Assembly (NCBI RefSeq): GCF_000688255.1
Contig: NZ_JHYS01000015.1
Location: 1-64,000 of the forward strand
Origin: Simplicispira psychrophila DSM 11588
Lineage (GTDB): Bacteria > Pseudomonadota > Gammaproteobacteria > Burkholderiales > Burkholderiaceae_C
Direction of reading: 5' to 3'
Length of the DNA stretch: 64,000 bases
Below are positions 19,902-27,806 of the stretch, one piece after another. Numbering within the stretch: the stretch's first letter is position 1; each line of letters begins with the position of its first letter. The position numbers and the translations under genes are program-made. The notes beneath the pieces were generated by a model. The model was not told where the DNA came from. It made no database searches and was given only the letters and a program-made list of their open reading frames with translations.

Positions 19902-20535
19902 TATCGCTATAGTCTGCGATGGCACGTCTGATATATGCATTCAAGATCTAATTCAGGCAGTTGCTGATACCGCATTCCCAAACCAAGCATTTCGTATAAC
20001 ACCAGCGCGTGAGGTTATTCCTGCACATGGTTCGCTACATATTCGTCTTGAAAGGGCATATAAAGACTATGAACCGGACATAATCGTCTGCCATAGAGAT
20101 GCGGAAAGCACATCTGTAAAGGATAGAACTGAGGAAATCAAATTTGCACAAGAAGCTGCTGGTATTAATATTCCAGTAATTCCGGCAGTGCCGGTAAGGA
20201 TGATCGAAAGTTGGTTGCTAACAGACCCGGGCGCCATTCGTTGTGCCGCTGACAACCGGAACGGCAGCGTAGAGCTAAATTTACCAAGACACAAGTCAAT
20301 AGAACAATTAGTCGATCCTAAAGAAATTCTTTTTTTTGCATTAAAAACTGCGTCAAACTTGCCCACACAACGCCTGAAACGTTTCAATGAACACCGCGCC
20401 AGGAGCCGGATCGCGAGCTTCATGGATGATTTTTCAGGACTAAGGAAATTGCCTAGTTTTCAACAATTTGAGACGCTTTTGACAGCCGCAATATTCAAGC
20501 AGACAGAGTTCAAAAATACTGTTAATCACATATGA
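19888..20535 (+). CDS. Toprim/DUF4276-like protein, partner of the AAA ATPase
   Basis: 215 residues from a TTG at 19888, chosen because AAGGGG lies 6 bp upstream and the start overlaps the ATPase stop. IVCDGTSD (8-15) sits where the Toprim/DUF4276 EGxxE/D motif is expected, with Asp in place of the usual Glu. IIVCHRDAE (65-73) is the second acidic motif. VPVRMIESWLLTD (101-113) and DPKEILFFAL are features I associate with DUF4276-type proteins encoded next to AAA_21 ATPases. It is probably a nuclease-like effector, but catalytic competence is uncertain because of the Glu-to-Asp change. Codon use is AT-rich like its partner. Confidence 0.65.
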   Translation: MAVISIAIVCDGTSDICIQDLIQAVADTAFPNQAFRITPAREVIPAHGSLHIRLERAYKDYEPDIIVCHRDAESTSVKDRTEEIKFAQEAAGINIPVIPAVPVRMIESWLLTDPGAIRCAADNRNGSVELNLPRHKSIEQLVDPKEILFFALKTASNLPTQRLKRFNEHRARSRIASFMDDFSGLRKLPSFQQFETLLTAAIFKQTEFKNTVNHI

Positions 20536-20592
20536 AAATTGGAGGCAGACTCCAATTAGTTCAATAAACCGCGCCTTTCAACACTGCGACGC

Positions 20593-20646
20593 ATGACCAG
20601 ACAAACCCCAAAATGGGTACAATAAACCCCATTATGGGTATCAATC
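20593..20646 (+). promoter_or_regulatory. Candidate promoter/operator of the wHTH-nucleotidyltransferase gene
   Basis: Three copies of the half-site ATGGGT occur close together: direct at 20613, inverted (ACCCCAT) near 20627 and direct again at 20634. A -10-like TACAAT lies at 20617-20622. If that -10 is real, the start codon must be the ATG at 20634 or later. The encoded winged helix could bind here, which would be autoregulation; this is inference. Confidence 0.4.
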
Positions 20647-21265
20647 AATCGACTGCCAATGATTCACCGTTCATCGCAGACGCCCTCTTCCCCAAAGTGC
20701 GCCAGCGGGTACTGGCCGTGTTGTTTGGCGCGCCCGACCGCAGCTTCTACGCCAACGAAGTGATTGCACTGGCGCAGTCGGGCACCGGAGCGGTGCAACG
20801 AGAGCTGGCGGGCTTGAGCGAAGCCGGCTTGCTCACCGTCAGCAGACAAGGCAACCAGAAACATTACCAAGCCAATGCCACCGCTCCCGTATTTGCAGAG
20901 TTGCGGGGGCTGGTGCTCAAGACCATGGGTCTGGCCGACGTGCTGCGCTGGCGCCGTTGGCGGCGCAGATAGAACGCGCTTTCGTATATGGCTCGATCGC
21001 CAAGCAGACCGATACCGCGCAAAGTGACGTCGATGTGCTGGTGGTCAGCTACTCGCTGGGTTATGGCGATTTGTTTGCTGCACTGGAGGACGCCACCCAC
21101 ACCCTGCGCCGCACCATCAACCCGGCTCTCTACACGCCGGTTGATTTTGCGGCGCGGTTGCAGGGCGACAACGCCTTTGTGACCCGCGTGATGCAACAGC
21201 CCAAAATTTGGCTGATCGGCCAAGAAGTCACCCTGCCCTATGACGCCCACCTCCCCGCTGGATAA
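20613..21265 (+). pseudogene. wHTH-nucleotidyltransferase (MNT-type) gene with a frameshift
   Basis: Two overlapping frames together make one known type of protein. The first (20613-20972) is a winged helix-turn-helix (SFYANEVIALAQSGTGAVQREL, HYQANATAP) ending ADVLRWRRWRRR. The second (from about 20942) gives AALAPLAAQIERAF then VYGSIAKQTD and SDVDVLVVS, the GS...DVD core of a minimal nucleotidyltransferase. Relatives read DVLR-x-ALAPLAA continuously, so the break at about 20945 is a frameshift. The local sequence is compatible with loss of one copy of a 7-bp repeat (GCTGCGC). MNT proteins of this kind are often antitoxins paired with HEPN toxins. Confidence 0.7.
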
Positions 21266-21581
21266 CCTCGCCGGCCGCAGCAAAGCGCTCAAGCCCGAAC
21301 CGCCAGACGCTGCCGAACTGGCCGGTTTGACCCGCACCGGCAAAGCCCGTCTGGCAGATGCCCGCAACACCGTGCTGGCACTGGAGAGCCGCTTTGACCT
21401 GGCCTACAACGCCGCACACACGCTCGGCCTGGGGCCGGAGGTCTGGCGGGTGCTAGACCTGTGCCACAACAAACGAAATCTGGGCGCATACGAAGGCTTG
21501 CTGGAGATTGATCTGCGCTTGGTGACTGACTTGATAGAGGCCACACAAAAGGTGGCTGATGCGCTTAAAACACCCCATTGA
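21240..21581 (+). CDS. HEPN-like protein, probably shortened toxin partner
   Basis: 113 residues beginning inside the end of the preceding nucleotidyltransferase frame. ARLADARNTVLALESRFDLAYNAAH is followed directly by TLGLGPEVWRVLDLCHNKRNLGAYEG. In relatives as I remember them, about 25-30 residues containing an ALRWHGYRS-like stretch separate these two blocks, so this copy appears to carry an in-frame internal deletion. The RN-x4-Y segment stands near where HEPN ribonucleases have RNxxxH, so the histidine is absent here. With the frameshifted upstream gene this looks like a decaying MNT/HEPN pair. Family assignment by recollection. Confidence 0.5.
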   Translation: MTPTSPLDNLAGRSKALKPEPPDAAELAGLTRTGKARLADARNTVLALESRFDLAYNAAHTLGLGPEVWRVLDLCHNKRNLGAYEGLLEIDLRLVTDLIEATQKVADALKTPH

Positions 21582-21663
21582 ATCGGAGGAGGGAAAACGA
21601 CATGGACTTATCGCCCTTTGTGCGCGAGAGAGGCACTATATTGCTGGCGCAAGGAGCCAACCC

Positions 21664-21894
21664 ATGAATGCAATCCTGAACCCCACACCCCCGGTCAACG
21701 ACCCCGCTCAAGCGGCATTGGCAGCCTTGGCGCGTGCCGGGTTGCGCGCAGCTGAGGATGCACAGCGTGCCAACACCCACATGGTGGTGGCCGAAAACGG
21801 CAAGGTGCTGCACATCAGCCCGCAAGACTATTTGCGCACGCTCCAAGCACCATCCGCGCCCCCAGCCCCCGCAGACGGCACACAAAATCACTGA
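21664..21894 (+). CDS. Small protein of unknown function
   Basis: 76 residues from the ATG at 21664, which has GGAG 7 bp upstream. The middle is Ala-rich (ALAALARAGLRAAEDAQRA) and a conserved-looking stretch THMVVAENGKVLHISPQDYL follows, then a Pro-rich tail. No signal peptide or membrane segment. It follows the HEPN-like gene by 82 bp and could be part of the same accessory block. I do not recognise a function. Confidence 0.55.
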   Translation: MNAILNPTPPVNDPAQAALAALARAGLRAAEDAQRANTHMVVAENGKVLHISPQDYLRTLQAPSAPPAPADGTQNH

Positions 21895-21917
21895 CATTCC
21901 ACCGGACTTTCGAGTAC

Positions 21918-21979
21918 AAAATTTATAGCTGCTCGCGCCCGACAGTAAAGGGCTGGAGCCTGATTTGATTCAAAATTTT
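21918..21979 (+). repeat. Dispersed inverted repeat upstream of DUF2322 gene
   Basis: AAATTTATAGCTGCTCGCGC followed by AAAGGGCTGGAGCCTGATTT. It occupies nearly the whole gap between two small genes and ends 6 bp before the ATG at 21986. Confidence 0.7.
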
Positions 21980-21985
21980 TATCCT

Positions 21986-22303
21986 ATGCACTTCGCCGAC
22001 CGCCTGAAACAACTTCCCTCCGCCAGCCACCTCGCCGCCCTGCATCTGCTGGACGCCGATGGCCAGACTCTCGCCACCATTGAAAACAAGCCCGGCCAGA
22101 CCGGGTCGCTGGTGGTGTATGCCGCCCTGGCGGCGCTGTATGGCGGCAGCATCACGCCCGCCGCCGCCCACCTGGGGCTGGAGTGGTACGCCGAGCACAC
22201 GGCAGATGCGCTGGCCTTCCCCGGCAAGCACCCCAACATCGACCGCTTGCTGGCCTGGGCGCAAGGTGCTGAGAGCTACCGCGCGCAGCCTGTCGCTGCG
22301 TGA
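21986..22303 (+). CDS. DUF2322-like small protein
   Basis: 105 residues: FADRLKQLPSASHLAALHLLDADG, then TIENKPGQTGSLVVY, LEWYAEHTADA and GKHPNIDRLLAW. This matches my memory of the DUF2322 family, small conserved proteins of beta- and gammaproteobacteria without known function. The ATG at 21986 was preferred over a TTG 21 bp upstream. It is flanked on both sides by copies of the dispersed repeat. Confidence 0.65.
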   Translation: MHFADRLKQLPSASHLAALHLLDADGQTLATIENKPGQTGSLVVYAALAALYGGSITPAAAHLGLEWYAEHTADALAFPGKHPNIDRLLAWAQGAESYRAQPVAA

Positions 22304-22335
22304 TGCAATGAAATCGGAATGGGGAAGAAAAGTAT

Positions 22336-22386
22336 ATTTTGATAGCTGCTAGCGCTTACCACATAAGCGCTACAGCCCGATTTGAT
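22336..22386 (+). repeat. Dispersed inverted repeat, cleanest copy
   Basis: ATTTTGATAGCTGCTAGCGC then TTACCACATAAGCGCTACAG and CCCGATTTGAT. The inner dyad AGCGCTTA/TAAGCGCT is nearly perfect around a 5-nt centre. It separates two convergent genes. Confidence 0.85.
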
Positions 22387-23679
22387 CTATAACTGCGAGC
22401 CCAGCAGCGAGGCAAAGCGCTCGGCCAGCTTTTCGCGCCAGGGGCGCTCCAGCCAGGCCTCATAGGTGACGCGGCGCGCGCGCTGCAGGTCGTCTTCAAA
22501 CACAGCCGTCTGGCGCGCGGCAAAGGCCGGGTCGTAGACGTTCAGATTGGCTTCGTCGTTCAGGCGAAACGAGCGGTTGTCGAAATTGGTCGAGCCGACC
22601 GAGACCATGCGGTTGTCCACGATCATGACTTTGCAGTGGTACATAGTGGGCTCGTAGGTATAGATTTGCGCACCGGCCTGCAGCAGCGGCCCCCAGGTGG
22701 CACGCGAAGCGGCCTTGACAGTTTCGGTGTCGGTGTGCTCCCCCGGCGTGATGAAACGCAGGCGCACACCGCGCTGCAGGGCGTCGATCAGCAGCTGGCG
22801 CGTCAGGGAGTCGGGCACAAAGTAGGCGACTGAAAAGTCGATGCTGTGCTCGGCGGCGGTGATCGCCAGGTGGTACATCAGCTGCATGCTCTCGCTGCCG
22901 CTGGAGGGCGAGCTGGAAAACATCTGCGCCTGCATGGTGCCCGCCGGCGCGATGGGCGGAAAGTAGCGCGCGCCGTGCATCACGCGGCCGGTGGCCTTGA
23001 GCCAGTTGTCTAAAAAGGTGGCCTGCATCTGCGCCACCACCGGCCCCGTGACCTGGTAGTGCGAATCGCGCCAGTGATCGGGGTCTTGCGCGTGGCCCGT
23101 CCACAGCGGCGCAATGCCCACACCCCCGGTAAAACCGATCTGGCCATCGACCACCAGCAGCTTGCGGTGGGTGCGGTTGTTCAGGCGCGCCAAGTCATAC
23201 CACTTGGGTTCATGGAATTTTTCGATCTCGACGCCGGCGTCCTTCATTTCGGTCAGAAAGCTCTCTTCGATCTTGGCGCTGCCCACCCAGTCGAGCAGCA
23301 CATGCACCGCAACGCCGGCGCGGGCGCGCTCGCTCAGGGCCTGGGCAAACTGCTGGCCGATGTCGCCGGACCAGTAGATGTAGGTTTCAAAGGTGATGCT
23401 GGTGTGCGCGCCGCGAATGGCCTGCAGCATGGGTGGGAAGATCTGGTCGCCGTTGAGCAGTTCGACCACTTGGTTGCCATCCAGCAAACCCGGGCCGAGC
23501 AACAGACCCATATCGCGCTCGAACTGCGGGTCGGCGCTGGTGTAAAGCCGTGCGATCTGGTGCTCGATCTTCTTCTCGCCTGCCGTGAAGTTGAGTGCCA
23601 GCAACACCAGGGCACAGGTGGCGATAAAGGTCAGGAACACCACCATCACTGTTCGGCGTTTTTTTTTCATGAGCGCCAT
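22387..23679 (-). CDS. Phospholipase D family cardiolipin synthase
   Basis: 430-residue membrane-anchored protein with one N-terminal transmembrane segment (VVFLTFIATCALVLLALNF) and two HKD domains: NRTHRKLLVVDGQ...GFTGG and MYHCKVMIVDNRM...GSTNFDNRS. Two such motifs make one active site in cardiolipin synthases of the ClsB type. The substrate is probably phosphatidylglycerol or related lipids. The start at 23679 (MALMKKKRR) is the best of three close ATGs. Divergent from a second PLD-family gene 180 bp away. Confidence 0.87.
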   Translation of the reverse strand: MALMKKKRRTVMVVFLTFIATCALVLLALNFTAGEKKIEHQIARLYTSADPQFERDMGLLLGPGLLDGNQVVELLNGDQIFPPMLQAIRGAHTSITFETYIYWSGDIGQQFAQALSERARAGVAVHVLLDWVGSAKIEESFLTEMKDAGVEIEKFHEPKWYDLARLNNRTHRKLLVVDGQIGFTGGVGIAPLWTGHAQDPDHWRDSHYQVTGPVVAQMQATFLDNWLKATGRVMHGARYFPPIAPAGTMQAQMFSSSPSSGSESMQLMYHLAITAAEHSIDFSVAYFVPDSLTRQLLIDALQRGVRLRFITPGEHTDTETVKAASRATWGPLLQAGAQIYTYEPTMYHCKVMIVDNRMVSVGSTNFDNRSFRLNDEANLNVYDPAFAARQTAVFEDDLQRARRVTYEAWLERPWREKLAERFASLLGSQL

Positions 23680-23860
23680 TGTCAATGGAGCGATGGTATG
23701 CAAATGTAGGCAAAAGCCGCTGGAATTCACCGCCCAAACCCTTGACCCCCTCTGTAAAACGCTCCTGATAACGGAGCATCAGCGCCATGCCAGCGCTGCA
23801 CTACCATAGCCACCCTACGGTTTTGCTGGAGATTTTCTTATCCGCCACCTCTACACGTTC

Positions 23861-25375
23861 TTGAGCCCGTTGCTGCTGGCGGGCTGCACCCTGCCGGCCA
23901 TGCCCGACCGTCCGCTGTCCGAAGCGCTGGACGCGCAGCAGGCCGCACAGACCCGGCTGGGCCAGGCGATTGCGCCGCAGCTGCTGCAGCACCCGGGGCT
24001 GAGCGGCCTCCACACCCTGCCCGATCCGCTCGAAGCCTTTGCCGCGCGCATGGTGCTGGTGCACGCGGCCGAGCGCAGTCTGGATGTGCAGTACTACATC
24101 TGGCGCGGCGACCAGACCGGCACGCTGCTGTTGCAGGCACTGGGGGCCGCAGCCGAGCGCGGGGTGCGCGTGCGGCTGCTGCTGGACGATGGCGGCACGG
24201 CCGGGCTGGGCGGCGCGCTGGCGGCGCTGGCGCTGCACCCGCGCATGGAGGTGCGGCTGTTCAACCCGTTTGTGCTGCGCTGGCCCAAGCCGCTGGGCTA
24301 TATCACCGACTTTGCCCGCGCCAATCGGCGCATGCACAACAAGTCGTTCACCGCCGACAAGCAGGCCAGCATCGTCGGCGGGCGCAATGTCGGCGACGAA
24401 TACTTTGGCGCCACCGATGGCGTGCTGTTCACCGACCTGGATGTACTGGCCATCGGCCCGATCGTGCCCGAGGTGTCGCAGGACTTTGACCGCTACTGGG
24501 CCAGTGCCTCGGCCTGGCCGGTGCAGGCCATCGTGCCAGCGGTGACCGAGGCCGAGCGCGCGCAACTGGAGGCCGACGCCGCGCGCATTGCCGCGTCGGA
24601 GGCAGCGCGCGCCTATACCGAGGCGGTGCGCCAGACGCCGTTCATCACCGACCTGCTGGCGCAGCGGCTGGCACTGCAGTGGAGCCGCGTGCAGATGGTC
24701 AGCGACGACCCGGCCAAAGGCCTGGGACTGGCGCCGCGCAGTGGCCTGCTGGTGGACCAACTGCACCGCGTGCTGGGCACGCCGCAGCGCTCGGTATCAC
24801 TGGTGTCGCCCTACTTTGTGCCGACCGCCGCCGGCACCGAGGCGCTGGCGCGCCTGAGCCGCAACGGCGTGGCGGTGCGTGTGATGACCAATGCCTATGA
24901 GGCCACCGACGTGCCGCTGGTCCACGCCGGCTATGCGCACTACCGCAAGGCGCTGCTGCACAGTGGCGTAGCGCTGTACGAGATGCAGCGCCTGGCACCG
25001 TCAGGCAAGGACAAGCGCCATCGCCTGAATCCGCTGGGCAGCTCGGGCTCCAGCCTGCACGCCAAAACCTTTGCCATTGATGGCGAGCGCGCCTTTGTCG
25101 GCTCCTTCAACTTTGACCCGCGCTCGGCACTGCTCAACACCGAGCTGGGCTTTGTCATCGACAGCCCGCTGCTGGCGCGCCAGATCGAGCAGGCCTTTGA
25201 CACCGAAGTGCCGCAGCGCTCGTACACGCTCCAGCTGTCGGGCCGCGGCGACATCGAATGGCACAGCACCGGCAGTACGCCGCCCACGGTGGACACCGTG
25301 GAGCCGGGCAGCCGCTGGTGGAGCCGCTGGGGCCTGCAGCTGATGTCGTGGCTGCCGATTGAATGGTTGCTGTAG
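23861..25375 (+). CDS. Phospholipase D family lipoprotein (ClsC-like cardiolipin synthase)
   Basis: 504 residues with two HKD motifs (RMHNKSFTADKQ...GGRN and SLHAKTFAIDGE...GSFNFDPRS), as in ClsC/YmdC, which makes cardiolipin from PG and PE. The N-terminus LLLAGC is a lipobox. The listed start is a TTG at 23861, but this leaves only eight residues before the lipobox cysteine. The in-frame codons upstream read IRHLYTFLSPLLLAGC with GGAG 8 bp before an ATC codon at 23840, so the true start may be a non-standard ATC or a mutated ATG. GC-rich and in good codon use. Confidence 0.8.
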   Translation: MSPLLLAGCTLPAMPDRPLSEALDAQQAAQTRLGQAIAPQLLQHPGLSGLHTLPDPLEAFAARMVLVHAAERSLDVQYYIWRGDQTGTLLLQALGAAAERGVRVRLLLDDGGTAGLGGALAALALHPRMEVRLFNPFVLRWPKPLGYITDFARANRRMHNKSFTADKQASIVGGRNVGDEYFGATDGVLFTDLDVLAIGPIVPEVSQDFDRYWASASAWPVQAIVPAVTEAERAQLEADAARIAASEAARAYTEAVRQTPFITDLLAQRLALQWSRVQMVSDDPAKGLGLAPRSGLLVDQLHRVLGTPQRSVSLVSPYFVPTAAGTEALARLSRNGVAVRVMTNAYEATDVPLVHAGYAHYRKALLHSGVALYEMQRLAPSGKDKRHRLNPLGSSGSSLHAKTFAIDGERAFVGSFNFDPRSALLNTELGFVIDSPLLARQIEQAFDTEVPQRSYTLQLSGRGDIEWHSTGSTPPTVDTVEPGSRWWSRWGLQLMSWLPIEWLL

Positions 25376-25399
25376 AAACCGCGTCCTAGAACAAAAACA

Positions 25400-26791
25400 A
25401 TGACCCATCCGTCACCTACCCCACCCCTGTCATCCACGTCCACAACGCCGCGCGCCGGCTTCAGTTCAAGCTTTGGCGTGCTCGCCGCCACGCTGGGCTC
25501 AGCCGTCGGCCTGGGCAATATCTGGAAGTTTCCGTCGCTCACCGGCGCCAATGGCGGCGCGGGCTTTTTGCTGGTGTATTTGCTGGCCACGCTGCTGATC
25601 GGTCTGCCGGTAATGGTGGCCGAAATGGCCATGGGGCGCCAGGCGCGCGCCAACCCGATCACAGCGCTGCGCACGCTGGCGCCGCGCGGCCAGCCGTGGT
25701 GGCTGATCGGTATGGCCGGCATGGGGGCGGCGTTTCTGATCCTGTCGTTCTATTCCGAGGTGGTGGCCTGGGTGTTTGCCTATGTGCTCAAGGCGCTGCG
25801 CGGCAGCCTGCTGAGCAGCGACCCGGCGGTGACCGGCGCGGCGTTCCAGGCCCTGATCAGCGACCCGGTACAGTCGCTGCTGTGGCAGTGGGGCGTGCTG
25901 GCCTTCATCGGCTCGATCTTGCTGCTGGGCGTGACCAAGGGCATTGAGGCGCTGACCAAAAAGCTGATGCCGCTGCTGTTTGTGCTGTTGTTGTTGCTGT
26001 GCGCCTTCAGCCTGTCGCTGTCCGGCGCCTCGCAGGCGTTGGCCTTTTTGTTCCAGCCCGAGTGGCACAAGATCACCGCGCCGGTGGTGCTGACCGCCAT
26101 GGGCTTGGCGTTCTTCAAGCTGTCGATTGGCATGGGCACGATGATGACCTACGGCAGCTACTTCGGTGACGAGCAGAACATTCCGGCCACCGCCGTGCGC
26201 GTCATGGCCGCCGATCTGAGCGTCTCCATGCTGGCCGGCATGGCGATCTTTCCGGCCGTGTTCACCTTTGGCTTTGAGCCGGCGGCCGGGCCGTCGCTGG
26301 TGTTCATCACCATCCCGGCGGTATTTGCGCAAATGCCGTTCGGCCAAGTGCTGATGGCAGCCTTTTTTGTGCTGACCGCCGTGGCCGCCACCGGCGCCAT
26401 GCTGTCGCTGATGGAGGTGCCGGTGGTGACGCTGCACGAGCGCTGGGGCATTTCACGCCCGCGCGCCACGCTGTTGACGCTGCTCGGTCTGGTGATGATC
26501 GGCGCCGGCTGTGCCCTCAGCCAGAGCACGCTGGCCGCTTTCCAACCCGGCGGGCGCAATCTGTTTGACTGGGCCGACTTCATCTCGTCGAATCTGCTGC
26601 TGCCGCTGGGCGGCATCTTCATTGCGCTGTTTGTCGGCTGGGTCTGGGGCACCGGCGCGTTTCGCCAGGCACTGTCGAACCGGGGCCGCCTAAACAACGG
26701 CACGCTGGCGCAGGCGATCTTTTTCGTGCTGCGCTGGGTCTCGCCGCTGCTGATTTTGGCGGTGATGCTGCGTGGCCTGGGGGTATTTTAG
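25400..26791 (+). CDS. Sodium-dependent transporter, NSS/SNF family
   Basis: 463 residues with about eleven hydrophobic segments. The first (GVLAATLGSAVGLGNIWKFP) carries the GNxWRFP-like signature of neurotransmitter:sodium symporters that lines the sodium and substrate site; AAFLILSFYSEVVAWV and MTYGSYF are other family marks. It likely imports an amino acid or related compound with Na+. The specific substrate cannot be read from sequence. It lies 25 bp after the PLD lipoprotein gene. Confidence 0.88.
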   Translation: MTHPSPTPPLSSTSTTPRAGFSSSFGVLAATLGSAVGLGNIWKFPSLTGANGGAGFLLVYLLATLLIGLPVMVAEMAMGRQARANPITALRTLAPRGQPWWLIGMAGMGAAFLILSFYSEVVAWVFAYVLKALRGSLLSSDPAVTGAAFQALISDPVQSLLWQWGVLAFIGSILLLGVTKGIEALTKKLMPLLFVLLLLLCAFSLSLSGASQALAFLFQPEWHKITAPVVLTAMGLAFFKLSIGMGTMMTYGSYFGDEQNIPATAVRVMAADLSVSMLAGMAIFPAVFTFGFEPAAGPSLVFITIPAVFAQMPFGQVLMAAFFVLTAVAATGAMLSLMEVPVVTLHERWGISRPRATLLTLLGLVMIGAGCALSQSTLAAFQPGGRNLFDWADFISSNLLLPLGGIFIALFVGWVWGTGAFRQALSNRGRLNNGTLAQAIFFVLRWVSPLLILAVMLRGLGVF

Positions 26792-26795
26792 GTAC

Positions 26796-27257
26796 CTACC
26801 ACCAGCGCCGCACGCGTGCGCAGTAGTCCAGGTAAGGCGCGCCAAAGCGCTGCGCCAGCGCCCGTTCTTCGGGCTGGATCTGAAAGCGCGTGATGAACGC
26901 GGCAAACACGAACGGCCCTAACAGCGCCCACGGCGACGCCAAAAACACCGCCAGCGCCAACAAGAGCAGCGCCAGACCCAGGTACATCGGGTTGCGCGTG
27001 AGGCGGTAAACCCCGCCAGTCACCACCGAAGAGCTGCGCTGGGGCGTGAGCGGGTTGGTGGTGGTTTTGGCTTTTCTGAAAGCCAGCAAACCGGCCAGGT
27101 CAAAGCACAGGCCCAGCACTGCCAACACCAGCGCAATCGCCACGCGCACGCTGCTGTGCAGTGCCAGCAGCGGCGGCAACAGCGTGGCGGCGTACATAGC
27201 GCCAGCCACGAGCACGGCCACCACCGGCGGCGGAATTTTCAAATCCAGCGAAACCAT
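26796..27257 (-). CDS. Isoprenylcysteine carboxyl methyltransferase-like membrane protein
   Basis: 153 residues, four hydrophobic segments, with the C-terminal motif VYRLTRNPMYLGLAL followed by a second region ending EERALAQRFGAPYLDYCARVRRWW. This is the ICMT/PEMT-type SAM-dependent membrane methyltransferase fold; bacterial members have mostly unknown substrates. It is convergent with the NSS transporter, with only 4 bp between the stops. Confidence 0.82.
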   Translation of the reverse strand: MVSLDLKIPPPVVAVLVAGAMYAATLLPPLLALHSSVRVAIALVLAVLGLCFDLAGLLAFRKAKTTTNPLTPQRSSSVVTGGVYRLTRNPMYLGLALLLLALAVFLASPWALLGPFVFAAFITRFQIQPEERALAQRFGAPYLDYCARVRRWW

Positions 27258-27540
27258 ACGACCCTCCTTGCGCCAGCAGCCAGCGCGCAGCCTGTTTCAG
27301 CAGGTATTTTCTGCTGGCTTTTGCGCCGTCCCCCAGGCCAAGACACCTGAAGGGTGATTGACTACTTTTCTTTACGCAACACGCAGCTGGCCGTATGACG
27401 TGTCAAACTGCAGTTGGCTTTGGGTGGCCGATGCCTTTGGCCTGCAGTTGCCCATGGCGGTACAAATGCAGCACCGCAGAAAACCCCCGGTAAGCCGCCT
27501 GAAAGCGTGTTTGCCATCCCCCCACTACAGAAAGCGTCCC

Positions 27541-27789
27541 ATGAAAAAACTCAACGTCACCATCGAACTGGAAATGTCTGTCCCGGACGACTGGGAACTG
27601 GTCAGCACCTCGGAGGGCTCCCCGGTGCTCAAGCTGCCCAATGGCGTGTTCATGGACATCGCCATTGAGCCGCTGTTTGCCAGCGACCCGGAAGAAATCT
27701 GGAGCAGCACCGAAGAAGAAACGGTGCTCAACGACATTCTGGACATGGTCGAGAGCGAAGCCGTGACATACGAATTTGTCACCCACTGA
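27541..27789 (+). CDS. Small acidic protein of unknown function
   Basis: 82 residues beginning KKLNVTIELEMSVPDDWELV and rich in Glu and Asp, with TEEETVLNDILDMVESE near the end. No signal peptide or membrane segment. The ATG at 27541 starts the compact domain; the upstream in-frame extension to 27358 has poor coding character. I do not recognise a family with a known function. Confidence 0.6.
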   Translation: MKKLNVTIELEMSVPDDWELVSTSEGSPVLKLPNGVFMDIAIEPLFASDPEEIWSSTEEETVLNDILDMVESEAVTYEFVTH

Positions 27790-27806
27790 AGTTGTTGCTG
27801 GCCTGT

